A model generated the notes under the pieces. It made no database searches and was not told the origin of the DNA. It worked only from the letters and a program-made list of their open reading frames with translations. A DNA stretch of 7,237 nucleotides from XN24 sp964413755 (lineage in GTDB: Bacteria; Pseudomonadota; Gammaproteobacteria; Steroidobacterales; XN24): NCBI GenBank assembly GCA_964413755.1, contig CAYPTW010000111.1:1-7237 (forward strand). The letters run 5' to 3'. This document shows, one piece after another, positions 1 to 6,266 of this stretch (the stretch's first letter is position 1; each line of letters opens with the position of its first letter). The position numbers and the translations under genes were made by a program.

Positions 1-179
1 GGATGTTCGCCGTGCCCTTCCTGGCGCAGAACCAGGCGATCCTGATGGTGCTGCGCGCCGAGGCGCTGTCGGCGCTGCAGTGGCTGGTTTACGCTGGTGC
101 CGGCCTGGGCCTGGGCCTGTTGCTCTGGCTGGTGGCGGCGCGGCTGTATCATCGCGAGAAGCTCGCCATCAGCGCCTGA
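1..179 (+). CDS. C-terminal end of a probable NatB-type ABC-2 transporter permease (partial)
   Basis: Only the last 58 or so residues lie in the window. The open frame enters at base 3 and stops at TGA 177-179. It reads MFAVPFLAQNQAILMVLRAE, then a strongly hydrophobic helix (roughly WLVYAGAGLGLGLLLWLVA), and ends with a short basic cytosolic tail (RLYHREKLAISA). A short loop with a PFLxQN-like motif followed by a last transmembrane helix and basic tail is how NatB-like permeases of the ABC-2 exporter family (COG1668) end. The family call is inferred from this short end only, since no complete domain is visible. A partner ATPase would be expected upstream, outside the window. The next gene, lemA-like, starts about 47 bases downstream on the same strand, so co-transcription is possible but not shown. 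Confidence 0.5.
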   Translation, partial: MFAVPFLAQNQAILMVLRAEALSALQWLVYAGAGLGLGLLLWLVAARLYHREKLAISA

Positions 180-226
180 GGCGAGGACTGGCCCCATAGC
201 CGAGAGCGCAGACTGTTCGAGGTGTG

Positions 227-784
227 ATGCCGATGTGGACCCTGCTGCTGGTACTGGTCGCGGCCCTGCTGCTCTGGGGCGTGCTCATCTACAACCGCCT
301 GGTGCGCGATCGCAACCGCGTGCGCTCCGCCTGGAGCGACATCGACGTGCAGCTGACGCGGCGGCATGACCTGGTGCCGCTCCTGGTCGAGGCGGTGAAG
401 GCCTATGCCGAGTACGAGCGCGCCACGCTGAGCGCCGTCACCGAGTTGCGCGCGCGCGCCGAGGCTGCCGACAGCCTGCGCGACAAGGCACGCCTGGAGG
501 ACGAGATGGAGGCGGGGTTGCACCGGCTGATTGCGCTCGCCGAGTCCTACCCGACGCTCAAGGCCGACGGCAATTTCCTGCAGCTGCAGCGTGACCTGGT
601 GGAGACCGAGGACCACCTGCAGTATGCGCGTCGCTACTACAACGGTGCCGTGCGTATCTACAACACCCGCATCGAGTCCTTTCCCGACATGGTCCCGGCG
701 CGCATCTTCGCTTTCCGGCCGGCGGAGTTCTTCGCCGTGGACGAGGCGGAAGTGCGTGCTGCACCGCGCGTGGAGCTGGGCTGA
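227..784 (+). CDS. LemA family membrane-anchored protein
   Basis: The 185-residue product matches LemA in length and layout. An N-terminal transmembrane helix (about residues 4-21) is followed by the signature YNRLVRDRNRVRSAWSDIDV (22-41), then QLTRRHDLVPLLVEAVKAYA, a long helical region, and the second conserved block YYNGAVRIYNTRIESFP (137-153) with the usual FF near the end. LemA proteins are helical bundles held in the inner membrane by one helix, and their biochemical activity is not established. They often sit beside membrane proteins with Gly-rich tails, as here. The start is uncertain: GTG 224, ATG 227 and ATG 233 are in frame. The purine-rich GAGGTG at 219-224 is better spaced for ATG 233, so the true protein may be two residues shorter. 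The stop codon is one base from the next ATG, so translational coupling with the DUF2207 gene is likely. Confidence 0.93.
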   Translation: MPMWTLLLVLVAALLLWGVLIYNRLVRDRNRVRSAWSDIDVQLTRRHDLVPLLVEAVKAYAEYERATLSAVTELRARAEAADSLRDKARLEDEMEAGLHRLIALAESYPTLKADGNFLQLQRDLVETEDHLQYARRYYNGAVRIYNTRIESFPDMVPARIFAFRPAEFFAVDEAEVRAAPRVELG

Positions 785-785
785 A

Positions 786-2477
786 ATGCTGCGCCGCCTG
801 CTCCTCGCCTGCATGCTGCTTGCCGCCGCCACTGCGGCGCAGGCGGACGAACGCATCCTCGAGTACCGCAGCGAGATCGAGGTGCATGCCGACGCCACCA
901 TGACGGTAAGCGAGACGATCGTGGTGCGCGCCGAGGGGGACATGATCCGGCGCGGCATTTTCCGCGACTTCCCCACCGCGTACCGCGACCGTTTCGGTAA
1001 CAACTACCGCGTCGGCTTCGAGGTGCTCGAGGTGCGGCGCAACGGGAATCCCGAGCCGTGGCACACGGAGCGGCGCAGCAACGGCGTGCGCGTGTACGCC
1101 GGCAGCGCGGACCGCATGGTCGAGCACGGGCGCCAGGAGTACCTGTTGCGCTACCGCACCGACGGCCAGCTCGGTTATTTCGCCGCGCACGACGAGCTGT
1201 ACTGGAACGTCACCGGAAACGGCTGGGACCTGCCGATCGATGCGGCTTCCGCAGTAGTGCGCCTGCCGGCGTCAGTTCCGGCCGGCGAGATCACCCTGGA
1301 TGCCTATACGGGCCGGCAGGGCAGTACGGAGCAGAGCTATGCCGCGGACCTCGACGGTGCCGTGGCGCAGTTCGCCACCACCCGCGGGCTGGGTCCGCGC
1401 GAGGGGTTGACCATCGTCGTTGCCTGGCCCAAGGGGCATGTGCATGAACCCGGCCGGCTGGAGCGCCTGGAGCGCACGCTGGCGCACAACCGCGGCCTGC
1501 TGGTGGCCGGCCTCGGGCTGCTGTTCGTGCTCGCTTACATGGGCTGGGCCTGGCGGCGCTTCGGCGTCGATCCGCCCCGCGGCGTGGTCTTTCCGCACTA
1601 CGAGCCGCCGGGCAGCTACTCTCCCGCGTCGGCGCGCTTCATCATGCGCATGGGCTACGACAACCGGGCTTTCGTCGCCGCCGTCGTCAACCTGGCGGTG
1701 AAAGGCCAGCTGGAGATCGAGGAAGACGACGGCGATTACACGCTGCGTCGCACCGGTTCCGCGCAGCCGCTCGCGGCCGGCGAGAAAGCGCTGCTTGCGG
1801 CGCTGTTCGCCGAGGACGCCTCGGTCGCGCTGGAGAACGAGAACCACAAGGTCCTGGCGCGGGCCAAGCAGGCGCACCAGAAGGCGCTGAAGCGCGACTA
1901 CGAGAAAATCTATTTCCTCACCAACGGAGCCTTCCTGTTGCCGTCCATCGGGGCGACGCTGGCGCTGGTGCTGGCCGTCAGCCTGCTCGATGCCTGGCGG
2001 CCGCTGGTGGTGGTGCTGTTCGGCCTCATGGCGGCGGCCCACCTGCTGTTCTACTGGCTGTTGCGCGCTCCGACCGAGCGCGGCCGCCGCCTCATGGACA
2101 AGCTGGAGGGCTTCAAGAGCTACCTCGAGGTGGCGGAAAAGGACGAGCTCAATTTGCGCAATCCGCCGGAGAAAACCCCCGAGCTGTTCGAGCGTTACCT
2201 GCCGTTCGCGCTGGCCCTGGGGGTGGAACAGGCCTGGGCGGAGAAGTTCGCCGGCGTGTTCGCGCGGCTCGAGGCGTCGGGAAGCGAAAGTTACCGTCCG
2301 GCCTGGTACCACGGACACTTCAGTTCGCGGGCCCTCGGCAGCTTCACCTCGGGGGTCGGCGCTTCGCTCACCTCGGCCATCTCTTCCGCTTCCACGCCGC
2401 CGGGCTCTTCTTCCGGCAGTGGCGGCGGTGGTTTCTCGGGCGGCGGCGGCGGCGGTGGTGGCGGCGGGGGCTGGTAG
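786..2477 (+). CDS. DUF2207 domain membrane protein with Gly-rich C-terminal tail
   Basis: The product has 563 residues. It opens with a Sec-type signal peptide (MLRRLLLACMLLAAATAAQA, cut likely after residue 20) and continues with the DUF2207 N-terminal domain: ILEYRSEIEVHADATMTVSE, then RRGIFRDFPTAYRD and a DELYWNVTGNGWDLPI-type motif. A transmembrane helix lies near 236-256, then a cytosolic segment with VNLAVKGQLEIEEDDGDYTL, two more helices near 380-421, and a soluble domain with RRLMDKLEGFKSYLEVAEKDEL. It ends in a Ser/Gly tract of about 24 residues closing with ...GGGGW. This is the usual plan of DUF2207 predicted membrane proteins (PF09972), whose function is unknown. With a cleaved signal and three helices, the first domain would be periplasmic and the Gly tail cytosolic (inference). 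ATG 786 is chosen because it starts the signal peptide and follows the lemA stop by one base; GGAG at 772-775 inside lemA can serve as ribosome site. A longer open frame upstream is the lemA gene in another frame. Confidence 0.9.
   Translation: MLRRLLLACMLLAAATAAQADERILEYRSEIEVHADATMTVSETIVVRAEGDMIRRGIFRDFPTAYRDRFGNNYRVGFEVLEVRRNGNPEPWHTERRSNGVRVYAGSADRMVEHGRQEYLLRYRTDGQLGYFAAHDELYWNVTGNGWDLPIDAASAVVRLPASVPAGEITLDAYTGRQGSTEQSYAADLDGAVAQFATTRGLGPREGLTIVVAWPKGHVHEPGRLERLERTLAHNRGLLVAGLGLLFVLAYMGWAWRRFGVDPPRGVVFPHYEPPGSYSPASARFIMRMGYDNRAFVAAVVNLAVKGQLEIEEDDGDYTLRRTGSAQPLAAGEKALLAALFAEDASVALENENHKVLARAKQAHQKALKRDYEKIYFLTNGAFLLPSIGATLALVLAVSLLDAWRPLVVVLFGLMAAAHLLFYWLLRAPTERGRRLMDKLEGFKSYLEVAEKDELNLRNPPEKTPELFERYLPFALALGVEQAWAEKFAGVFARLEASGSESYRPAWYHGHFSSRALGSFTSGVGASLTSAISSASTPPGSSSGSGGGGFSGGGGGGGGGGGW
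2438..2474 (+). repeat. GGC/GGT-rich simple repeat encoding the poly-Gly tail
   Basis: A nearly uninterrupted run of GGC, GGT and GGG codons encodes eleven consecutive glycines before the final Trp codon. It is low-complexity DNA within the coding sequence. Such a run could change length in frame by slippage of three bases, but nothing here shows that it has. Confidence 0.7.
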
Positions 2478-2485
2478 TCAGCCCC
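2467..2485. terminator. Inverted repeat centred on two back-to-back stop codons; possible weak bidirectional terminator
   Basis: GGGGCTG (2467-2473) and CAGCCCC (2479-2485) are perfect reverse complements separated by GTAGT, giving a 7-bp stem (six G:C pairs and one A:T) with a 5-nt loop. The loop holds the TAG of the DUF2207 gene and the first base of the convergent TCA stop. Neither strand has a T-run after the stem, so it does not meet the usual rule for an intrinsic terminator. It could still stall polymerase or protect 3' ends of both mRNAs. The arms also encode Gly-Trp at the end of both proteins, so coding constraint may explain part of it. Confidence 0.35.
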
Positions 2486-2831
2486 AGCCGATCTCGTCCA
2501 GGTAGTCGTCGTCCAGCCCGAAGTAATGCGCCAGCTCGTGCAGGACGGTGCGCCGGATTTCCTCCTGCAGCGCCTCGCCCTCGAGCGCCAGCGCCAGGTG
2601 CGGCTGGCGGAAGATCCAGATGGTGTCCGGCATGACGTCGACGTAGTCCAGGCCGCGCTCGGGCAGCGCGATGCCGTCGTACAGCCCCAGCAGGCCCTCG
2701 TTCTCGGGGTCCTGCTCGGCGGTGGGCCATTCCTCGACCACCACGCGCAGGTTGTCGATGCGCTCCAGCGCCCACTCCGGCAGGCTCTCCAGCAACTCCT
2801 CGACCACGCTTTCGAACTCTTCGCGACGCAT
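2478..2831 (-). CDS. Small zincin-type metallopeptidase family protein (PF06262-like)
   Basis: The 117-residue protein carries HELAHYFGLDDD at 98-109, an HExxHxxGxxD zincin motif (H98, E99, H102, likely third ligand D108 or nearby) close to the C-terminus. It begins MRREEFESVVEELLESLP and contains the LLGLYDGIALPERG and MPDTIWIFRQPHLALA segments typical of the small MMP-like zinc protease family (COG3824/PF06262). These proteins are cytosolic, around 110-140 residues, and their substrates are unknown. No signal peptide or membrane helix is seen. The frame stays open far upstream through the antisense of the response regulator gene, but family similarity starts at ATG 2831. No clear Shine-Dalgarno precedes it. 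Its stop codon abuts the DUF2207 stop with no gap, and its start faces the response regulator gene across 63 bases. Confidence 0.9.
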   Translation of the reverse strand: MRREEFESVVEELLESLPEWALERIDNLRVVVEEWPTAEQDPENEGLLGLYDGIALPERGLDYVDVMPDTIWIFRQPHLALALEGEALQEEIRRTVLHELAHYFGLDDDYLDEIGWG

Positions 2832-2894
2832 GCGGCAAGCGTACCAGCAGCCGCGGGACTGGACTAAGCGGCCGAGTTGAAGGAAAGTCTCGGC
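2832..2894. promoter_or_regulatory. Short divergent intergenic region (zincin gene / receiver gene)
   Basis: These 63 bases must hold the start signals for both divergent genes. On the + strand AAGGAAAG at 2880-2887 is a good ribosome site for ATG 2895 and decides that start over the in-frame TTG at 2877. Upstream, GACTAA at 2862-2867 is the most A/T-rich spot and could act as a -10 element for the + strand gene. No convincing -35 is seen. No strong promoter or ribosome site is recognisable for the - strand gene. Confidence 0.35.
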
Positions 2895-4250
2895 ATGGCG
2901 CAGAAGCGAGCTCTCGTCGTCGACGACTCCAAGGCTGCACGGGTAGCGCTGAAGCGCATGCTCGAGCGCTACGACCTGCAGGTCGAGTTCGCCGAGTCGG
3001 GCGAGCAGGCGATCGATTTCCTGCGCAACCAGGTGGTCGACGTCATTTTCATGGACCACAGCATGCCGGGCATGGACGGCTTCGAGGCGGTCTCGCTCCT
3101 CAAGGCCGATCCGCGCACCGCCCTGATCCCGGTGATGATGTATACCGCCAAGGAGGGCGAGGTGTATGTCGGCCAGGCCCGGGCGCTGGGCGCGGTCGGC
3201 GTGCTGCCCAAGGACGTGCAGCCGGGCGTGCTGTTCGAGATGCTGCTCAAGCTCGGCCTGGTGACGGACCGGCGCACGGCCCTGCGGCGCCGCAGCGCCG
3301 AGGCACAGGAAAAGACCGAGGCCGAGCGCGAGGAAGAGACCGAGCGGGCGCTGGAGCGCCAGGCCATGGGCGCTTCCATCCAGGCACTCATCACGCGCAC
3401 GCTGCAGGATCAGCATCTCGAGCTGCGCACCGACATCCTGGCCAGCAACCGCGACTTCGCGCGCCGGGTTGCCGAGGAGATCTGGGGGCGCCAGAAGGCC
3501 GAGGCCGAGCTGGCGCTGCAGGCGGCGCCGGTGGAGAAGCCGATCGGCTGGGGCGTGGTCGCCACGCTGCTGGTGCTCGCCGTGGTGCCGCTGGCGCTGC
3601 TGTTCCTGCTGTTCAGCCAGGCGGCCGGGCAGCGCGACCGGGCCCTGGCCGAAAACGCGCAGCTGCGTTCGTCCGTCACCGAGCAGGCCGAGACGCTCGA
3701 TGCCCTGCAGTTCCAGCTGGAACGCGGTATCGGTCCGGGGCAGGGTGAACTGGACGGTCGCTACCGGGCGCTGGTCGCCGGCATGGAGTGGGCGGCCAAC
3801 GAGGACAGCCGCTTCGGTTTTGCCGAGCTGCCCTTCGACGACGCCCGCGTGGAACAGCTGGCGGAGCTGCTGGCGCGGCTCGCCGCCGTCGGCTTCGACG
3901 GCGCCATCCGGCTGGAGGCCCACCTGGGCGAGTTCTGCATGACGGTGGACGAGGCCGGCAGCTATCGCCTCGCCGATCCGGCCACGCCGGTGGGCGAGTG
4001 CGATCTCATCGGCAACCCGCTGGCGGAGAACGCCGGGCAGGGCAACGGCCAGTCCGAGGCCTTCACCCAGTTTCTCGCCAATGCGCCGATGCTGAGCCGC
4101 ACCGGTATCGACCTCACCGTGCTCATCCACGGCAGCCGCGATTCCGAGCGGCGCTATCCCTATCCGCCGGATGTCACTACCGCCGGGGAGTGGAACCGGA
4201 TCGCCGCGCGCAACAACCGCATCGAGACCAGCCTGCTGCCGCGGCGTTAA
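2895..4250 (+). CDS. Membrane-anchored response regulator: receiver domain, TM helix, probable periplasmic C-terminal domain
   Basis: The 451-residue protein starts with a complete CheY-like receiver (about 4-122): acidic pair D10/D11, phosphoacceptor D54 in VIFMDHSMPGMDG, T84 and K106 are all present, so phosphorylation is plausible. A charged linker rich in Glu and Arg (125-160) and a helical stretch (160-210) follow. One strong transmembrane helix spans about 217-240 (GWGVVATLLVLAVVPLALLFLLF), then a short coiled coil (246-276) and a C-terminal region of about 170 residues that I do not recognise with confidence. There is no signal peptide and the receiver must be cytosolic, so the C-terminal part should lie in the periplasm. 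Its two cysteines, C348 and C369, are the only ones in the protein. No DNA-binding, GGDEF, EAL or kinase domain is present and no histidine kinase gene is adjacent. ATG 2895 is preferred because of the AAGGAAAG ribosome site. The receiver is certain; the output role is unknown. Confidence 0.88.
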   Translation: MAQKRALVVDDSKAARVALKRMLERYDLQVEFAESGEQAIDFLRNQVVDVIFMDHSMPGMDGFEAVSLLKADPRTALIPVMMYTAKEGEVYVGQARALGAVGVLPKDVQPGVLFEMLLKLGLVTDRRTALRRRSAEAQEKTEAEREEETERALERQAMGASIQALITRTLQDQHLELRTDILASNRDFARRVAEEIWGRQKAEAELALQAAPVEKPIGWGVVATLLVLAVVPLALLFLLFSQAAGQRDRALAENAQLRSSVTEQAETLDALQFQLERGIGPGQGELDGRYRALVAGMEWAANEDSRFGFAELPFDDARVEQLAELLARLAAVGFDGAIRLEAHLGEFCMTVDEAGSYRLADPATPVGECDLIGNPLAENAGQGNGQSEAFTQFLANAPMLSRTGIDLTVLIHGSRDSERRYPYPPDVTTAGEWNRIAARNNRIETSLLPRR

Positions 4251-4266
4251 GCGACCGGGGGGCGGT

Positions 4267-5520
4267 TCAGGCGAAGCGCGCGGGAGAGAGATGGCGCAGC
4301 CAGTCCTCGCCGGCAGTCTCCCCCAGGATGTCGCGCACCAGTTCTCCCGTCGCGGCCGCCATGCTCATGCCGAGCATGCCGTGGCCGGTCGCCACCACCA
4401 GGTTTTCCAGGCCGGGTGCGCGCCCGATCACCGGGATGTCGTCGCTGCTCATGGGGCGCCAGCCGTACCAGGTCTCGATGGGTGCGCCGAGTTCCGGCCC
4501 GGCAAGGAACTCCCCGGCCGCACGCCGCAGCGCACCGAGCCGGACCGCATTGAGGCGCGTGTCGTAACCCGAGAACTCCATCGTGCTGCCGATGCGGAAG
4601 CCGTCGTCCCAGGCGGTCACGCACACGCTGGGCTCTTTCAGCACCAGGGCGCGGCGTGGCGTCGGCGCCGGCGGGGCAAAGGTCATGGAATAGCCCTTGC
4701 CCGGCTGGATGGGCAGGCGCAGGCCGAGCCGGCGGCCCAGCCGCGGCGACCATGCGCCGGCGGCGAGCACGACTTCGCGCGGTTGCAGCCGCAGGCTGCC
4801 TGCCTGCAGGGCCTGGATACGGCCGCCGCGCAGTTCGAAGTCGGTGATCTCGGCATGTTCGAGAACCTCCACACCTGCCGCGCGCGTGGCCTGTGCCAGC
4901 CCGGCCACCAGACGATCGGGTCGCAGCTGCGCGTCGTCGGGGAACAGGATGCCGCCGCTCACGCCGGGCTTGAGTGCGGGCTCTTCGCTGGCGGTGCGCG
5001 CGCCGTCCCACGCCTCCGCGCGTATGCCGAGTGGCGCGAGCGCCTCGGGCAGCGAGCCGTAGCGCGCCTGCCAGGCAGGATCGCGGAACACGTACAGCAA
5101 CCCCTTGCGCTCGAAGCTGCAGTCGATCCCGGTGGTTTGCAGCAAGGCATCGAGCGCTTCGAGCGAGCGGTTGAGCAGGCGCGCACGCACGCGCGTGGCG
5201 TGCGCATGATCGGTGCTGTTGCAACGCGCCGCAAAGCGCAGCAGCCAGGCCCAGAGCGCCGGGTCGAAGCGCGGCGGGATGTACAGCGGCGCATCGGGAC
5301 GCAACATCCACCCGAGCGCACGCCGGATCACGCCCGGTTCGGGCAGTGGCGGCGCATGGCTCGGCGTCAGCGTGCCGCAATTGCCGTGCGATGCGCCTGC
5401 GCCCGGGGCGGCGCGCTCGAGGACCACCACCTCGCGTCCGGCCGCGCGCAGGTACCACGCGCAGGCAAGGCCGATCACGCCACCGCCGATGATTGCTACG
5501 TCGCACTCACGGGTCTGCAT
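4267..5520 (-). CDS. DadA-like FAD-dependent D-amino acid dehydrogenase / oxidoreductase
   Basis: The 417-residue product belongs to the DAO/DadA family of flavoproteins, which oxidise D-amino acids or related amines to imino acids at the inner face of the cytoplasmic membrane, passing electrons to the respiratory chain. It begins with the Rossmann FAD motif AIIGGGVIGLACAWYL (GGGVIG at 12-17) and E35 for the ribose. NCGTLTPSHAPPLPEPGV (47 onwards) corresponds to the NAG...SPG...PGV region of DadA. KGYSM in the middle and GWRPMSSDDIPVIGR (353-367) plus ATGHGMLGMSMA (377-388) near the end are the conserved FAD-closing blocks. Length is close to E. coli DadA (432). Substrate is not decided: the GMLG ending differs from GTLGWTMA of DadA, and hydroxyproline or other D-amino acid dehydrogenases are alternatives. 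No racemase gene is adjacent. It converges with the receiver gene with 16 bases between stops. Open frames in other phases over this gene are shadows of its high GC content. Confidence 0.88.
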   Translation of the reverse strand: MQTRECDVAIIGGGVIGLACAWYLRAAGREVVVLERAAPGAGASHGNCGTLTPSHAPPLPEPGVIRRALGWMLRPDAPLYIPPRFDPALWAWLLRFAARCNSTDHAHATRVRARLLNRSLEALDALLQTTGIDCSFERKGLLYVFRDPAWQARYGSLPEALAPLGIRAEAWDGARTASEEPALKPGVSGGILFPDDAQLRPDRLVAGLAQATRAAGVEVLEHAEITDFELRGGRIQALQAGSLRLQPREVVLAAGAWSPRLGRRLGLRLPIQPGKGYSMTFAPPAPTPRRALVLKEPSVCVTAWDDGFRIGSTMEFSGYDTRLNAVRLGALRRAAGEFLAGPELGAPIETWYGWRPMSSDDIPVIGRAPGLENLVVATGHGMLGMSMAAATGELVRDILGETAGEDWLRHLSPARFA

Positions 5521-5526
5521 GGCGAC

Positions 5527-5532
5527 ATTCTA
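5527..5532 (-). promoter_or_regulatory. Possible -10 box of the DadA-like gene, suggesting a leaderless mRNA
   Basis: Read on the - strand, TAGAAT lies six bases before the ATG (TAGAAT-GTCGCC-ATG) and matches the sigma-70 -10 consensus at five of six positions in an otherwise very GC-rich region. Transcription would then start at or next to the A of the ATG. No clear -35 hexamer is seen, and no Shine-Dalgarno stands at normal distance (AGGGAAG is 13 bases upstream of the ATG). Confidence 0.4.
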
Positions 5533-5569
5533 ACTTCCCTGCACGCCCGGCCGTGTGCGCGCCGGGGCG

Positions 5570-5587
5570 AGCCGCTAGACTGCGGCT
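5570..5587. promoter_or_regulatory. Inverted repeat enclosing a TAGACT -10-like box upstream of the ABC operon
   Basis: AGCCGC (5570-5575) and GCGGCT (5582-5587) are perfect reverse complements around TAGACT. TAGACT resembles a -10 box for the + strand operon, whose ATG is 34 bases further on, so the repeat could be a repressor operator over the promoter. Alternatively it is a hairpin in an RNA leader. It is followed by only three Ts, so a terminator is unlikely, and no + strand gene ends before it. A good -35 is not visible. Confidence 0.3.
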
Positions 5588-5615
5588 TTCGCCAGCAGCG
5601 GGCGCGCAATCCTCC

Positions 5616-6266
5616 ATGACCGAGAACACAGGCAACGAGGGCCGGCCGGACCACGCCGGAGACGCCCTGGAGCTGCAGGGCATCCGGGTCGGGCCGCTGC
5701 AGGAGGTCGCGCTGCGGGTGGCCCCCGGCGAGATCGTCTGCATCTCGGGCGAGTCGGGCTCCGGCAAGACCCGCCTGTTGCGCGCCATCGCCGACCTTGA
5801 ACCGCACGCCGGGGACATCTCGCTGGGCGGCACGCAGCGGGCCGCGGTGGCGGCGCATTGCTGGCGCGGCTGGGTGATGCTGGTGCCGGCGGAGAGCAGC
5901 TGGTGGGCCGATACCGTGCGCGAGCATTTCCTCGATCCAGTCGCCGGCAGCCTGGCGGCGTTCGGCTTCGACGATGCGGCGCTCGACTGGCAGGTGAGCC
6001 GCCTGTCCTCCGGTGAGAAACAGCGCCTGGCGGTGCTGCGCGCGCTGTCGCACGAGCCGCGCGCGCTGTTGCTGGACGAGCCCACGGCCAATCTCGACCC
6101 GGACCTGGCGCGCCAGGTCGAAGGGTGGTTGCGGGACTATGCCCGGCGCGAGCGCCTGCCGGTGATCTGGGTCGCCCACGACCGGGCACAGATCGCCCGC
6201 GTCGCTGACCGCCATTTTGCCATTCGCGGCGCGCGCCTCGAGGAGCAGCCATGCAGCAGCAACTGA
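5616..6266 (+). CDS. fetA: FetA-like ABC transporter ATP-binding protein (probable iron/metal export)
   Basis: The 216-residue protein is a single ABC ATPase domain. It has Walker A GESGSGKT (45-52), the signature LSSGEKQRL (130-138), Walker B LLLDEPT (151-157, with D154 and catalytic E155), a D-loop NLDPD and H188 in WVAHD. E. coli FetA is of similar size and works with FetB in the inner membrane in iron export and resistance to oxidative stress. The assignment here rests on the fetB gene that follows and overlaps it by 16 bases. The Q-loop position reads VPAESSWWADTV: alignment on DTV with FetA (CAQTPTLFGDTV) puts A92 where the usual glutamine is. ATG 5616 is chosen because the region before it has no family similarity. 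No Shine-Dalgarno precedes it. The metal specificity is inferred from the family, not seen. Confidence 0.85.
   Translation: MTENTGNEGRPDHAGDALELQGIRVGPLQEVALRVAPGEIVCISGESGSGKTRLLRAIADLEPHAGDISLGGTQRAAVAAHCWRGWVMLVPAESSWWADTVREHFLDPVAGSLAAFGFDDAALDWQVSRLSSGEKQRLAVLRALSHEPRALLLDEPTANLDPDLARQVEGWLRDYARRERLPVIWVAHDRAQIARVADRHFAIRGARLEEQPCSSN
6240..6245 (+). promoter_or_regulatory. Ribosome binding site of the fetB-like gene inside fetA
   Basis: GAGGAG lies five bases before ATG 6251, within the last codons of the ATPase gene. It is the strongest ribosome site in the window and fixes the permease start, giving a 16-base overlap and probable translational coupling. Confidence 0.75.

Noticed and set aside
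798..815. Lipobox-like LLAC in the DUF2207 signal sequence
   Set aside because: The cysteine is at residue 9, too early to follow a complete hydrophobic core, and the AQA|DE site after residue 20 is a much better cleavage site.
2877..2879. TTG start for the receiver protein
   Set aside because: It adds six residues without family similarity and overlaps the ribosome site AAGGAAAG that is correctly placed for ATG 2895.
2832..4130. The protease reading frame stays open on the - strand for another 430 codons across the receiver gene
   Set aside because: The extension has a low-complexity His/Gln/Leu-rich composition typical of antisense frames in GC-rich genes. Family similarity of the protease starts at ATG 2831, and the + strand receiver gene is clearly real.
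4254..4266. ACCG-GGGGG-CGGT hairpin between the convergent receiver and DadA-like genes
   Set aside because: A 4-bp stem without a T-tract is expected by chance in such GC-rich sequence.
4171..5619. Long open frames on + (about 480 codons) and in a second - strand phase (about 420 codons) over the DadA-like gene
   Set aside because: Both are Arg/Ala/Gly-rich with no recognisable motif. The in-phase - strand frame has the full set of FAD-binding blocks, so the others are GC-driven shadows.
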